In this document: positions 8,517-18,122 of the stretch, piece by piece | Layout of the letters: each line of letters begins with the position of its first letter | How positions within the stretch are numbered: the stretch's first letter is position 1 | NCBI GenBank assembly: GCA_023399375.1 | Contig: JAEWPX010000114.1 | Span: 1 to 46,320 of the forward strand | DNA length: 46,320 nt | Direction: 5' to 3' | DNA from: Pseudomonadota bacterium | GTDB lineage: Bacteria; Desulfobacterota; Desulfovibrionia; Desulfovibrionales; Desulfovibrionaceae | Position numbers and translations under genes: made by a program | Notes under the pieces: model-generated | The model's database searches: none | Told to the model about the DNA's origin: nothing | The model's input: only the letters and a program-made list of their open reading frames with translations

Positions 8517-9622
8517 TTCCCGCCTCCCCCGGACGCGGCGAGCCGCAACAGCGCTTCGGCCACGGCGGCGGCGGCGTCCGGCAGGGCGGCGGCGGCCGAG
8601 GCCCGGGCCATGGCTTCCAGACGGCGCGGGTCGTTTAAAAGGTCGATGCACATCCCGGCCAGATCCGTGCCGGGCAGGTCCTTTTGCGCCACGACCACGG
8701 CCGCGCCCGCCTTGGCCAGATAGGCCGCGTTGACGGACTGGTGGTCGTGGGTGGCGAAGGGAAAGGGAATGAGCAGGCAGGGCTTGCCCGCGGCCGTGGC
8801 CTCGGCGAGCGTGGTCGCGCCGGCTCGGGCCAGGACGAGGTCGGCGAAGGCGTAGGCCTCGGCCATGTCCTCGATGAAATTTTCCAGGATCACGCGCGGC
8901 GCGCCGGGCACGTCCGGCCGCACGGCCATGATCGCGGCGGTGCGCTCGCGCATGCGCTCGAAATCGGCCCGACCGGCCTGGAGGCGCACGGTGACGCCGG
9001 CATCGAGCAGGCGGGGCAGGATGTCGGCCACGGCGTCGTTGACCGCCCGGGCCCCCTGGCTACCGCCGAGCACGAGCAGGCGCTTGCCCTCCCCTTCCCG
9101 CGCATGGTCGCGGCCCGCGGCGATGCCGCCCCGGATGGGGTTGCCCAGGCGCTCGGTCTTCCCTGCCGGAAACGCCCCGCCCTCGTCGGGATAAGTAATG
9201 AAGACGCGGTCCACGAAGCGGCCGAGGATGCGGTTGGTCACGCCCGGCACGCTGTTTTGCTCCTGGATGGCCGTGGGGATGCCCATGAGCCGGGCCACGG
9301 CCACGGGAATGAACCCGGCGTAGCCGCCGAAACCGGCGACCACGGCGGGGCGCTCCCGGGAAAACAGCTTGACGGCCAGCCCGAACGCCTTGGCCATCCA
9401 GAACGGCGCGGCCAGGGCGCGCAGCCCCCTGCCGAACACGCCGCTCGCCGGCAGGCCGACGAAGGGCAGGCCTGCCTTGGCCGCAAGCGCCCCCTCGGGC
9501 CCCTGGCCGCCGACGAAGAGGATGTCCGCGTCCGGGCGGCGCTCGCGAAGGGCCTCGGCCACGGCCAGGGCCGGAAAAATGTGACCCCCGGTGCCGCCGG
9601 TGGTCAGCACGATGCGCGTCAT
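8513..9622 (-). CDS. murG: Lipid II synthase MurG (GlcNAc transferase)
   Basis: GT28-family glycosyltransferase of 369 residues that transfers GlcNAc onto lipid I at the cytoplasmic face of the membrane to make lipid II. The N-terminal GGTGGHIFPALAVA loop, the central LVLGGSQGARAVND and the donor-site LVLARAGATTLAEATAAGKP with FPFATHDHQ are all intact. The start overlaps the ftsW stop by four bases. Confidence 0.97.
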   Translation of the reverse strand: MTRIVLTTGGTGGHIFPALAVAEALRERRPDADILFVGGQGPEGALAAKAGLPFVGLPASGVFGRGLRALAAPFWMAKAFGLAVKLFSRERPAVVAGFGGYAGFIPVAVARLMGIPTAIQEQNSVPGVTNRILGRFVDRVFITYPDEGGAFPAGKTERLGNPIRGGIAAGRDHAREGEGKRLLVLGGSQGARAVNDAVADILPRLLDAGVTVRLQAGRADFERMRERTAAIMAVRPDVPGAPRVILENFIEDMAEAYAFADLVLARAGATTLAEATAAGKPCLLIPFPFATHDHQSVNAAYLAKAGAAVVVAQKDLPGTDLAGMCIDLLNDPRRLEAMARASAAAALPDAAAAVAEALLRLAASGGGGK

Positions 9623-10746
9623 GTCCTGGCGCTCCGGGAGAGGTTCAAGAGAATGCCCACGCACAGGAAGCAGGAAAGCAGATTCGAACCGCCGTAGCTC
9701 AAAAACGGCATGGCTACGCCCTTGGGCGGCACGCAGCCGAGCACCACGGCAAGGTTGAGGACGAAGCCGAGCCCGAGCACCAGGGCCATGCCGTAGGCCG
9801 TGAAGCGATCGCGCAGGTCGTCCTGGGCGAGCGCCACCTTGAACGAGCGCCAAAGCAGGATGCCGATGCAGATAAAGACCAGCGACACACCTATAAAGCC
9901 CAGCTCCTCGCCGAGCACGGCCATGATGAAGTCGTTGTGCGCCTCGGGCAGGTAGAAGAGCTTCTGCTTGCCCGCGCCGAAACCGGCCCCGACCACGCCG
10001 CCCGAGCCGAAGGCGTAGAAGGACTGGACGAGCTGGTAGCCGACGTTTTGCGGGTCCTTGAAGGGATCGAGAAAGGCGAACCAGCGTTTGAAGCGGTAGG
10101 GCGAGGAAGCGATGAGCAGCCCCATGGCCCCGACGCCGAACATCATGGATACGGCGAGGTAGGTGATGCGCGTGCCGCCGACGAGGCTCATGAGGAAAAA
10201 GAGCATGCCGAGAAAGACCGCGCCGCCGAAATCCGGCTGGAGCAGCAGGATGAGCCCGAGAAAGCCCGTGACCATGACCGGCGGGATGAATCCCACGGAA
10301 AACGAACGGACGAGCTTCTGCTTCTGGCTGAAAAAGTAGGCGAGGTACATGACCAGCACCACCTTGGCCAGCTCCATGGGCTGCAACGTGGCCGGGCCCA
10401 GGTGCATCCAGCGCCGCGCGCCGCCGGCCTTGACGGAAAAGGGCGGCACGAGGGTGAGCATGAGCAGGCCGATGATGGCGAAGAGCCAAAGGTAGACCGG
10501 ACCGTGCAGCACCTTGCGCGGCATGTAGGCGCAAATCGCCATGAGCCCGACGCTGACCAGGGCGAACAGGGCCTGGCGCTGGAAGAAATAGTAGCGGTTG
10601 CCGTTTAGGCGCTCGGCCATGACGCCGCTCGAGGAAAAGACCATGACGAGGCCAAGCCCCGCCAGGACCAGGGCCGCGCCCAGAAGCCAGAGGTCGAAGC
10701 GGCCGGGCAGCTTGCTCTCGGCCGTGGCCACGCGCACCGTGCTCAT
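9619..10746 (-). CDS. ftsW: SEDS peptidoglycan glycosyltransferase FtsW
   Basis: Polytopic SEDS protein of 375 residues with about ten membrane helices; it polymerises lipid II at the septum with its partner FtsI. Conserved features include KAGGARRW near the centre, the extracellular loop GAGFGAGKQKLFYLPEAHNDFI followed by LGEELGFIG, and the C-terminal PFLSYGGSNL. The ATG at 10746 overlaps the murD stop as ATGA. Confidence 0.96.
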   Translation of the reverse strand: MSTVRVATAESKLPGRFDLWLLGAALVLAGLGLVMVFSSSGVMAERLNGNRYYFFQRQALFALVSVGLMAICAYMPRKVLHGPVYLWLFAIIGLLMLTLVPPFSVKAGGARRWMHLGPATLQPMELAKVVLVMYLAYFFSQKQKLVRSFSVGFIPPVMVTGFLGLILLLQPDFGGAVFLGMLFFLMSLVGGTRITYLAVSMMFGVGAMGLLIASSPYRFKRWFAFLDPFKDPQNVGYQLVQSFYAFGSGGVVGAGFGAGKQKLFYLPEAHNDFIMAVLGEELGFIGVSLVFICIGILLWRSFKVALAQDDLRDRFTAYGMALVLGLGFVLNLAVVLGCVPPKGVAMPFLSYGGSNLLSCFLCVGILLNLSRSART

Positions 10747-12065
10747 GTCCGCTCCCCCGCGTCCTTGTTCATGGGCAGCGCGGCGAAAATCCGCTGGAAA
10801 TCGCGCCCCCGGGCCTTGTAGCCGTCGTAGAGGTCGAAGCTGGCCGTGGCCGGGGACAAAAGCACCACGTCGCCGGGGCTTGCTTCGGCGAAAAGCCGGG
10901 TCATGGCCGCTTCCAGGGTCGCCTCGTGGAAAAGGGGCACCTGCCCGGCCCAGGCGGCCTCGAACACCTCGCGATTGGCCCCGAAAAGCCCGACCGAGGC
11001 CACGCGCTCGCGCAGGAGCGGCGTCAGCGCGGCGAGGTCGCCGCCCTTGAACACGCCGCCGGCCAAAAGCCGCACCGGGCGCTCGAAGCTGCGGATGGCC
11101 GCCTCCATGGCGGCGACCGTGGTGGCCTTGGAATCGTCCACGAAAAGCACCCCGCCCTTCTCGCCGATGACCTGCAACCGGTGCGGCGCGGGGACGAAGG
11201 TCGCAAACGCCTTCCTGGCGATTTCCTCGCTCACGCCGAACGGCGCGGCGGCGAGGAAGGCGGCCTCCATGTCCTGGCGGTTGTGCGCGCCAATGAGCCG
11301 CGGGCAGGTGAAGCGGTCCGTGCCCGAAAACCAGATGGTCTCGGCCTTGGTGAACTTCCTGCCGGCCAGGGCGTCGCGCATCTCCTCCGGAACGATGGCC
11401 AGATCGCCCGGGCGCTGCGCGGCGAAGATGCGCAGCTTGGCCTCGAGGTATTCGGCGAGGTCCGCGTGCCAGTCCAGGTGGTTGGGCGCGAAATTGAGCA
11501 GCACGGCCACGCGGGGGCGAAAGGTGCGCGTGAGCTGCAGCTGGAAGCTCGAGACCTCGAGCACGACCACGTCGGCGGGATCGCCGGAGAGGACGTATTC
11601 GGAAAGCGGCGTGCCGATGTTGCCGCCGGTGAAGACTTTGTTGCCCGCGGCCTCCAGCAGGTGGCTGACGAGCATCACGGTCGTGGTCTTGCCGTTGGAG
11701 CCGGTGACCGCGACCATGGGTTCGGCGACGAACCAGGAGGCGAGCTCCAGCTCGGAGAGCACCTGCGCGCCGGGACAGGCGGCGAGGCAGTCGGCGAGGC
11801 CCGCGGCGCGGATGCCGGGCGAGAGCACCACCATGTCCGCGCCGGCGAAATCGGCCGGACCGTGCGCGCCAAGGCGCAGGTCGTACCCGGCCTCGGCCGC
11901 TTCCTCGCGCAAGGCGTCGGCTACGGCCTTGGCGTTTTTCTCCAAAAAGCGCACGGACGCGCCCAGGCGGGAGAGCAGCCGCGCGGCCGCGCGACCGGAC
12001 GCGCCGGCCCCGACCACCACGGCGAGATGTCCGCGCAGTTGATCGGCATGGAAGAGATCGGACAT
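10743..12065 (-). CDS. murD: UDP-N-acetylmuramoyl-L-alanine--D-glutamate ligase
   Basis: Mur ligase of 440 residues that adds D-glutamate to UDP-MurNAc-L-Ala. It has an N-terminal Rossmann fold (AVVVGAGASGRAAARLL), the P-loop VTGSNGKTTTVML, the central NFAPNHLDWH loop typical of MurD, and the C-terminal FVDDSKATTVAAMEAAI. It lies between mraY (13-base gap) and ftsW (overlap). Confidence 0.96.
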   Translation of the reverse strand: MSDLFHADQLRGHLAVVVGAGASGRAAARLLSRLGASVRFLEKNAKAVADALREEAAEAGYDLRLGAHGPADFAGADMVVLSPGIRAAGLADCLAACPGAQVLSELELASWFVAEPMVAVTGSNGKTTTVMLVSHLLEAAGNKVFTGGNIGTPLSEYVLSGDPADVVVLEVSSFQLQLTRTFRPRVAVLLNFAPNHLDWHADLAEYLEAKLRIFAAQRPGDLAIVPEEMRDALAGRKFTKAETIWFSGTDRFTCPRLIGAHNRQDMEAAFLAAAPFGVSEEIARKAFATFVPAPHRLQVIGEKGGVLFVDDSKATTVAAMEAAIRSFERPVRLLAGGVFKGGDLAALTPLLRERVASVGLFGANREVFEAAWAGQVPLFHEATLEAAMTRLFAEASPGDVVLLSPATASFDLYDGYKARGRDFQRIFAALPMNKDAGERT

Positions 12066-12078
12066 GATTTACGGCCGC

Positions 12079-13155
12079 CTAACGCAGTTTGAGGGTGGAA
12101 AGCCCGACAAGCGCCAATAGGATGGAGAGGATCCAGAACCGGATGATGATCTTCGATTCCGGCACGCCCATGAGCTCGAAATGGTGGTGCAGCGGGGCCA
12201 TGCGGAAAATCCGCTTGCCGCCGGTCATCTTGAAGTAGCCGACCTGGAGGATGACCGAGACGGTCTCGGCCACGTACAGGCCGCCGACGACGATGAGGAG
12301 CAGTTCCTGCTTGCATAAAAGCGCGAGAAACCCGAGCGCGCCGCCAAGCGACAACGACCCCACGTCGCCCATGAAAATCTGCGCCGGATAGGCGTTGAAC
12401 CACAAAAACCCGAGTCCCGCGCCGACCATGGCCCCGCAGAACACCGTGACTTCGCCGACCCCGGAAACGGGCATGACTTGCAGGTAGCGCGCCATCTGCG
12501 CGTGGCCTGCCACGTAGATGAAAAGCGAAAACATGGCCGCGTTGACGATCATGGGACCGATGGCCAGCCCGTCCAGGCCGTCGGTCAGGTTCACGGCGTT
12601 GCTGGCCGCGATCATGACCAGCATGGCGAAGGGGTAGTAGCCCCAGCCGAGGTCGGGATTGATGTGCTTGAAAAACGGCACGGCCAGGCGCGTGGAGTAT
12701 TCGGGGTCGGACAGGAGCACGGCGGCGGCCACGCCCGAGACGATGAGCTGTCCGAGTAGCTTGCCCCGGGCCGAGAGGCCCTTGTTCTGCTTCTTCACCA
12801 CCTTGGCGTGGTCGTCCACGTAGCCGAGTGCGCCGAATCCCAGGTACACGAAAATGGTCATCCAGACGTATTCGTTGGCCAGGTCGCCCCAGAGCAGCAC
12901 GCTGACCAGGATGCAAAACGCGATGAGCAGGCCGCCCATGGTCGGGGTGCCGGCCTTGCGCTGGTGGGCGGCGACGTCCTCGTGGATGTACTGGCCGTAC
13001 TTGAGCCGCGTGAGCCAGCGAATGAACCGCGGCCCGAAAACGATGGAAAGGACCAGGGCGGTCAAAAACGCGGCGATCGACCGGAACGTGATGTAGCGGA
13101 AGACGTTTAGGGCACTTAAGTGCGCCGCAAGCGGCACCAGCAAATAGTAGATCAT
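12079..13155 (-). CDS. mraY: Phospho-MurNAc-pentapeptide transferase
   Basis: Integral membrane enzyme of 358 residues with about ten helices that attaches phospho-MurNAc-pentapeptide to undecaprenyl phosphate, giving lipid I. Signature segments are GTPTMGGLLI, the catalytic YVDDHAKV with KKQNKGLSARGK, AVNLTDGLDGLAIG, and the histidine motif APLHHHFELMG. The ATG at 13155 overlaps the murF stop by four bases. Confidence 0.97.
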   Translation of the reverse strand: MIYYLLVPLAAHLSALNVFRYITFRSIAAFLTALVLSIVFGPRFIRWLTRLKYGQYIHEDVAAHQRKAGTPTMGGLLIAFCILVSVLLWGDLANEYVWMTIFVYLGFGALGYVDDHAKVVKKQNKGLSARGKLLGQLIVSGVAAAVLLSDPEYSTRLAVPFFKHINPDLGWGYYPFAMLVMIAASNAVNLTDGLDGLAIGPMIVNAAMFSLFIYVAGHAQMARYLQVMPVSGVGEVTVFCGAMVGAGLGFLWFNAYPAQIFMGDVGSLSLGGALGFLALLCKQELLLIVVGGLYVAETVSVILQVGYFKMTGGKRIFRMAPLHHHFELMGVPESKIIIRFWILSILLALVGLSTLKLR

Positions 13156-14564
13156 GCCGTGGCATCCTTCTGGAGGCTCTGGGTGAAGGCTGCCAGGTAT
13201 TCCTCCATGCGCATGGAGCGCGACCCCTTGAAAAGCAGTACGCCGCATTCGAGGCCCAGGGGCGTTGCGGCCTCGACGAAGGCGTCCGGAGTGTCGACCA
13301 CGGCGAAACGGCCGGCGAAGCCGGCGCGGGTCAGCCCCTCTGCCACGGCGTCGGCGTAATTGCCGTGAAAAAAGACGGCCTTGGCGCCGCTGGCTCCGGC
13401 GATCTCGCCCAGGCGCGCGTGCTCGTCCGCGGCCTGGGCGCCCATCTCGCGCATCTCGCCGAGCACGAGGACAAGCGGCTTGTCCTTTGCCGTTTCGGCG
13501 GCCGCGGCGATGGCCCGGCGCATGGACAACGGATTGGCGTTGTAGGTGTCGTCGATGGTGGTGAAGCAGCCCTGGCGGCGGCACAGGAAACGCTGCTCGG
13601 GCATGACGGCCGTTTCGAGCCCGGCGACGATCTGCTTTTCGCCCGCGCCGAGGATGTGGGCGGCGGCAGCGGCGGCCAGGATGTTTTCGGCGAAATGCCC
13701 GCCCGTCAGGGGGGTGACGGCCTCGAGTTCGAGGTCGCCGAGCTTGAGGAAGAACCGGCCGCGGCCCTCGGAGAGCGCGCCCAGGTATTTCGCGCGGTAC
13801 GGGGCGGCATGCCCCGCGCCCTGGCCCCGCACGGACATGCCGCGCACGCGCGGGCACACGGCCAGGGCCGCGTCCCAGAGCTCGGGATAGTCCATGGACG
13901 CGAGCGCCACGCCGCCCGGGCGAAGCGCCCCGAAAAGTTGCGTCTTCTCGGCGGCGACACCGGCCACGTCGCGCAAGGCCTCGAGATGGGCCGGGCCGAC
14001 GTTGTGGATCACGGCGATGTCCGGCTCGGCGATGGCGGCCAGGGGAGCCATCTCGCCGGGCGCGGAGATGCCGAGTTCCATGACCCAGAAACGGTCCGTG
14101 GCCGCGGCCTCGAGCATGGACAGCGGCAGACCGATGCGATTGTTGTAATTCTTGTAGTTCTTGGCCGTGGGGCCGACCTTGGACAGGATCGCGGCGCAAA
14201 GCTCCTTGACCGTGGTCTTGCCGGCCGAACCGGAAACGGCCACGAGCTTGGCCTCGGCGCTCTCGCGCCAGGCCTGGGCCAGCTTGCCGAGCGCGGCCAC
14301 GGTGTCGCGCACGAGCAGCACCGGCGTGCCTTCGGGCAGACCCGTCAGGGGCCTGTCGGCCAGCACGGCGGCCGCGCCCTTGGCCACGGCCTCGGCGGCG
14401 AAATGGTGGCCGTCCAGGCGCGCTCCCGGCACGCAGACGAACAGACAGCCCGGGATGACGGCGCGGCTGTCGATGCGGACGGCCTCGATGACGGGATTGC
14501 CCCGCTCTCCCACGTCGCCGACGGCCCCGGTGGCCGCGAGGATTGCAGACAGGGTCATGCGCAT
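13152..14564 (-). CDS. murF: UDP-MurNAc-tripeptide--D-alanyl-D-alanine ligase
   Basis: Mur ligase of 470 residues that adds the D-Ala-D-Ala dipeptide. The P-loop is VSGSAGKTTVKEL; the unusual SAGKT is acceptable for MurF. NYKNYNNRIGLPLSML and TIDDTYNANPLSMRRAI are MurF signatures. Two nearby ATGs exist: 14564 is eight bases after GGGAG and is chosen, while 14558 gives an exact ATGA overlap with the murE stop and would be two residues shorter. The D-Ala-D-Ala ligase that supplies its substrate is not in this cluster. Confidence 0.96.
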   Translation of the reverse strand: MRMTLSAILAATGAVGDVGERGNPVIEAVRIDSRAVIPGCLFVCVPGARLDGHHFAAEAVAKGAAAVLADRPLTGLPEGTPVLLVRDTVAALGKLAQAWRESAEAKLVAVSGSAGKTTVKELCAAILSKVGPTAKNYKNYNNRIGLPLSMLEAAATDRFWVMELGISAPGEMAPLAAIAEPDIAVIHNVGPAHLEALRDVAGVAAEKTQLFGALRPGGVALASMDYPELWDAALAVCPRVRGMSVRGQGAGHAAPYRAKYLGALSEGRGRFFLKLGDLELEAVTPLTGGHFAENILAAAAAAHILGAGEKQIVAGLETAVMPEQRFLCRRQGCFTTIDDTYNANPLSMRRAIAAAAETAKDKPLVLVLGEMREMGAQAADEHARLGEIAGASGAKAVFFHGNYADAVAEGLTRAGFAGRFAVVDTPDAFVEAATPLGLECGVLLFKGSRSMRMEEYLAAFTQSLQKDATA

Positions 14565-16018
14565 CCGGTGAGCTCCCTGACCACGGCGGCGTCGGAAAAC
14601 GGGTACTTCACGTCGCCGATCTGCTGATAGGTTTCGTGTCCCTTGCCGGCGATGACCAGCACGTCCTCGGGCCGCATGGCGCCAAGGGCCAGTTCGATGG
14701 CCCGCCGCCGGTCCGGCTCGAGGATGGCCCGGCGGGCTCCGGCGAGCCCGGGCTTGGCGTCCTCCATGATGGCCAGCGGTTCCTCGTGGCGGGGATTGTC
14801 GGAGGTGAGCACGGCCACGTCGGCGTGGCGCGCCACGGCCGCGGCCATGAGCGGCCGCTTGGCGCGGTCGCGGTCGCCGCCGCAGCCGAACACCGCGTAG
14901 AGCTTGCCGGTCGTGAACTCCCGGGCGGCGGAGAGCACGTTTTCCAGGGCGTCCGGAGTGTGGGCGTAATCGACCAGCACGGTGAGCCCGGCCGGGTTGG
15001 GGATGCGCTCCAAGCGGCCCGGCGCGCCGTGGCAATCGGCCAGGGAGGCGAAGGTTTCTGCCGGCAGGCCGAGGGCCAGGGCCAGCCCCATGGCGGCGAG
15101 GATGTTGGCGGCGTTGTGGCGGCCGGGCATGGGCGAGGCGACTTCGAAGGCCTCGTCGCCGAAGCTCGCGCCGAGCACCAAGCCGTCGCGGCCGTGCTCG
15201 CGGATGCCGCCGGCGAGCAGCCGGGAAAACCCGTGCGGCGGCTTGCCGAGGCCGTAGCCGATGGCCTGGGGAAATTCGCGCAGAAGCCGCAGGCCGAAGG
15301 GATCGTCGAAGTTGAGCACGGCCTTCCCCGGATCGACGAGGTAGTCGCGGAAAAGCTTGGCCTTGGCCGCGAAATAGGTCTCCATGTCGCGGTGGTAGTC
15401 CAGATGATCCTGGGTCAGGTTGGTGAAGGCGGCGGCGGCGAAGGAGAGGCCGGCGAGGCGGTCCTGGTCCAGGGCGTGGGAGGAGGCCTCCATGACGGCG
15501 AAGTCGCAGCCGGCGCGGTCCATGGCGGCGAGATTCTCGTGGATGGTCAGGCAGTCAGGCGTGGTGAGCGACGCGTCGCGGGAAAACCCGGGCCAGCGGT
15601 AGGCCACGGTGCCGAGCACGCCGACCTTTTTGCCGGCGGCGGCGCCCAGGCGTTCAAGCAGATAGCTGACCGTGGTCTTGCCGTTGGTGCCGGTCACCGC
15701 GGCCACGGGCATGGCCATGCGGTCGGTGCCGTAGCGCGCGCCGGCAAGCGTCCCCAACGCGACGCGCGGGTCGTCCACCGTGACCAGGCGCGCGGCCGCG
15801 CCTTCCGGAAGCGCCGTGCCGGACACGCCGACCACCCAGGCCGCGCCGCGCGCCACGGCGTCCGGCACGAAACGCGCGCCGTCCGCCGCGTTGCCGGCCA
15901 TGGCCACGAACACGCCGCCCGGCAGCACCTTGGCCGAATGCGCGGCCACGGGAACCCCGCCGGCCCGCACCGTTTCCACCAGGGCGGCGAACGCCGCGTC
16001 GCTTGCTGTCGTCATCAT
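14555..16018 (-). CDS. murE: UDP-MurNAc-L-Ala-D-Glu--meso-diaminopimelate ligase
   Basis: Mur ligase of 487 residues that adds the third stem-peptide residue. The P-loop is VTGTNGKTTVSYLL; SSHALDQDRL and NLTQDHLDYH follow in order. The C-terminal SDNPRHE contains the DNPR motif that marks meso-diaminopimelate (rather than lysine) specificity, so the wall is probably DAP-type. Two adjacent ATGs (16018, 16015) could start it; AAGGAT lies upstream. Thirteen bases separate it from ftsI. Confidence 0.96.
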   Translation of the reverse strand: MMTTASDAAFAALVETVRAGGVPVAAHSAKVLPGGVFVAMAGNAADGARFVPDAVARGAAWVVGVSGTALPEGAAARLVTVDDPRVALGTLAGARYGTDRMAMPVAAVTGTNGKTTVSYLLERLGAAAGKKVGVLGTVAYRWPGFSRDASLTTPDCLTIHENLAAMDRAGCDFAVMEASSHALDQDRLAGLSFAAAAFTNLTQDHLDYHRDMETYFAAKAKLFRDYLVDPGKAVLNFDDPFGLRLLREFPQAIGYGLGKPPHGFSRLLAGGIREHGRDGLVLGASFGDEAFEVASPMPGRHNAANILAAMGLALALGLPAETFASLADCHGAPGRLERIPNPAGLTVLVDYAHTPDALENVLSAAREFTTGKLYAVFGCGGDRDRAKRPLMAAAVARHADVAVLTSDNPRHEEPLAIMEDAKPGLAGARRAILEPDRRRAIELALGAMRPEDVLVIAGKGHETYQQIGDVKYPFSDAAVVRELTGCA

Positions 16019-16031
16019 CGCTGCGCCATCC

Positions 16032-18104
16032 TTAAGAGGGCCTGGAAAGCCACAACACGAACTCGTTCTTGTTTTCGCCCGGCCAGGGCGCGCCCGGAGC
16101 CGGACTCTGCTTGTCGACGATGAGCCCCTGGCCTTCAAGCCTGGGCACGATCCCTTTCTGCATGAGGATTTCCACGGCCTTGCGCAGGGGCATGCCCGAA
16201 AAGTTCGGCACGGAGCGGACCTCGACGGCCTTGACCTCCGTGGGCGTGGACTGGGCGATCTCCATGATTTCCTTGTCGGCGCTCGAGGGGCCCTTGGCCT
16301 GTTCGGCGCGGGCCGCCTGGCCCGCCTGGCCCGACGCGGCCGTCGGAGTCGATTGGGCGGCCGGAGCGGCCGGGGCCTGCCCCGCCGACGCGGCCGAAGC
16401 CTGGACCGTCTCGGGCATGCGGCCGAGGTAGGACAGGGTGCGCAGCGTCATCTCCCGCACCGCCGGCGCGGCGACGACCCCGCCGTAGTGGCTCGGCTCG
16501 GGTTCGTCAACCATGACCATGACGATGTACTCCGGCGACATCGCCGGCACGAAGGCGACGAAGGAGCCGAGGTACTTGTTGCCGTAGCCGCCATGGGCCG
16601 CGGCCTTCTGGGCGGTGCCGGTCTTGCCGCCGAGCTCCAGGCCCGGGATGCGCGCCGTTTTGCCGGTGCCGTGATCCTCGTTGACCACCTCGCGCATCAT
16701 GCGCTCCACGGTATGGCAGACGTCAGCGTCGAAGACGCGGTACGGGGCGCGCTTGGGCGCGGCGTCGTCGGGATCGGCCACGAGCTTAAGCGGCTTGTAC
16801 ACGCCGTCGTTGGCCAGAACGAGGAAGGCCTGGGCGAGCTGGACCGGGGTGACGGCCACGCCCTGGCCGAAGGACTGGGTGGCCACGTCCAGGGGGGACC
16901 ATAACTTGAGCGGGCGCAGCAGGCCCTTGCCCTCGCCGGAGATGGGCAGGCCCGTGGGGCGGCCGAAGCCGAGCTTTTCGAAATAGGAGTGCAGGCGCGT
17001 CGCGCCGAGCTGGAGGCCGATCTTGGCTGCGCCGATGTTGCTCGAAACGCGCACGATCATGTTGACGGGCAGCACGCCGTAGGAGTGCGTGTCCTTGATG
17101 ACGCGGTTGGCGAAGGAAAATTTGCCGTTTTCGCAGTTGAATGTGGTGGTGGGCTTGACCACGCGCTCCTGCAACGCCGCGGCCACGAGCAGGGGCTTCA
17201 TGGTGGAGCCGGGCTCGAACACGTCCAGGGCCGCGTGGTTGCGCGCGATGCGCGGGCTGATGCCGCGTCCCACGTTGGGATTGAAGAAGGGGTAGTTGGC
17301 CATGGCCAGGATCTCGCCCGTGGGCACGTGGACCACGATGGCCGTACCGGCCTTGGCGTTGTTGGCGGTGACGGCCTTTTCCAGCTCCTCCTCGGCGAAG
17401 AACTGGATCTGGGAGTCGATGGTCAGGCGCACGCCCTTGCCGTTGATGTCGTTGAGCTCCCGCCCCTGGGAATCGAAAAAGAAACGCCGGCCCGAGGCGT
17501 CGCGCTGCACCACGTATTTGGCCTGGCGGCCGGTGAGGCGTTCGTCGAAGGCCTTTTCCATGCCCTCCAGGCCCACGTCGCCGACGCCGACGAAGCCCAT
17601 GAGCTGGCTGGCGAGATGGCCGTTGGGATAAAACCGTGCGAATTCCTTGGTAAAATAAATGCCGGGCAGCTTTGCCTCGCGGATGCGGGCGGCAGTGCGG
17701 TCGCCCACGCGCCAGGCGACATAGACCATGGAGGACGGGCTCTGCAGCTTCTTGAGCACCCGCTGCTCCTTCATGTGCAGCACTTTGGCCAGGAAGGCGG
17801 CGGTCTTTTCCGGCTCCTCGATTTCCTTCGGGCGCACGAACAGGGCCTCGACCTCGACGCTTTTGGCGAGCAGCCTGCCGCCCCGGTCGTAGATTTCGCC
17901 CCTGGCCCCCTTGTCCACTTCCGAGGCCAGGTGCTGCCGGATGGCCTTCTCGGCCAGTTCCGGGCCGGCCACGATCTGGAGATACCCCGCCCTGGTCCAC
18001 AGCGCGAGCCAGGCCAGGCAGAAAAAAACGCCCACGCACGTAAGCTTGACCCGGCTCCAATCCCGGACGGTCTGTTGCTGGCGATCGACCTTCGAAGCGC
18101 GCAT
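16032..18104 (-). CDS. ftsI: Penicillin-binding protein FtsI/SpoVD type with C-terminal PASTA domain
   Basis: Septal transpeptidase of 690 residues that crosslinks peptidoglycan with FtsW. After one N-terminal membrane anchor (LTCVGVFFCLAWLALWTRAGY) come the dimerisation domain and the penicillin-binding domain with all three active-site motifs: S300-T-M-K303, S354-S-N356 and K494-T-G496. A linker rich in Ala, Gln, Ser and Pro (roughly 555-605) leads to a single PASTA-like domain (VRSVPNFSGMPLRKAVEILMQKG) at the C-terminus. This makes it longer than enterobacterial FtsI and more like SpoVD. The gene follows ftsL by 18 bases. Confidence 0.95.
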   Translation of the reverse strand: MRASKVDRQQQTVRDWSRVKLTCVGVFFCLAWLALWTRAGYLQIVAGPELAEKAIRQHLASEVDKGARGEIYDRGGRLLAKSVEVEALFVRPKEIEEPEKTAAFLAKVLHMKEQRVLKKLQSPSSMVYVAWRVGDRTAARIREAKLPGIYFTKEFARFYPNGHLASQLMGFVGVGDVGLEGMEKAFDERLTGRQAKYVVQRDASGRRFFFDSQGRELNDINGKGVRLTIDSQIQFFAEEELEKAVTANNAKAGTAIVVHVPTGEILAMANYPFFNPNVGRGISPRIARNHAALDVFEPGSTMKPLLVAAALQERVVKPTTTFNCENGKFSFANRVIKDTHSYGVLPVNMIVRVSSNIGAAKIGLQLGATRLHSYFEKLGFGRPTGLPISGEGKGLLRPLKLWSPLDVATQSFGQGVAVTPVQLAQAFLVLANDGVYKPLKLVADPDDAAPKRAPYRVFDADVCHTVERMMREVVNEDHGTGKTARIPGLELGGKTGTAQKAAAHGGYGNKYLGSFVAFVPAMSPEYIVMVMVDEPEPSHYGGVVAAPAVREMTLRTLSYLGRMPETVQASAASAGQAPAAPAAQSTPTAASGQAGQAARAEQAKGPSSADKEIMEIAQSTPTEVKAVEVRSVPNFSGMPLRKAVEILMQKGIVPRLEGQGLIVDKQSPAPGAPWPGENKNEFVLWLSRPS

Positions 18105-18122
18105 GCCCTGCTCCCGCGTCCC

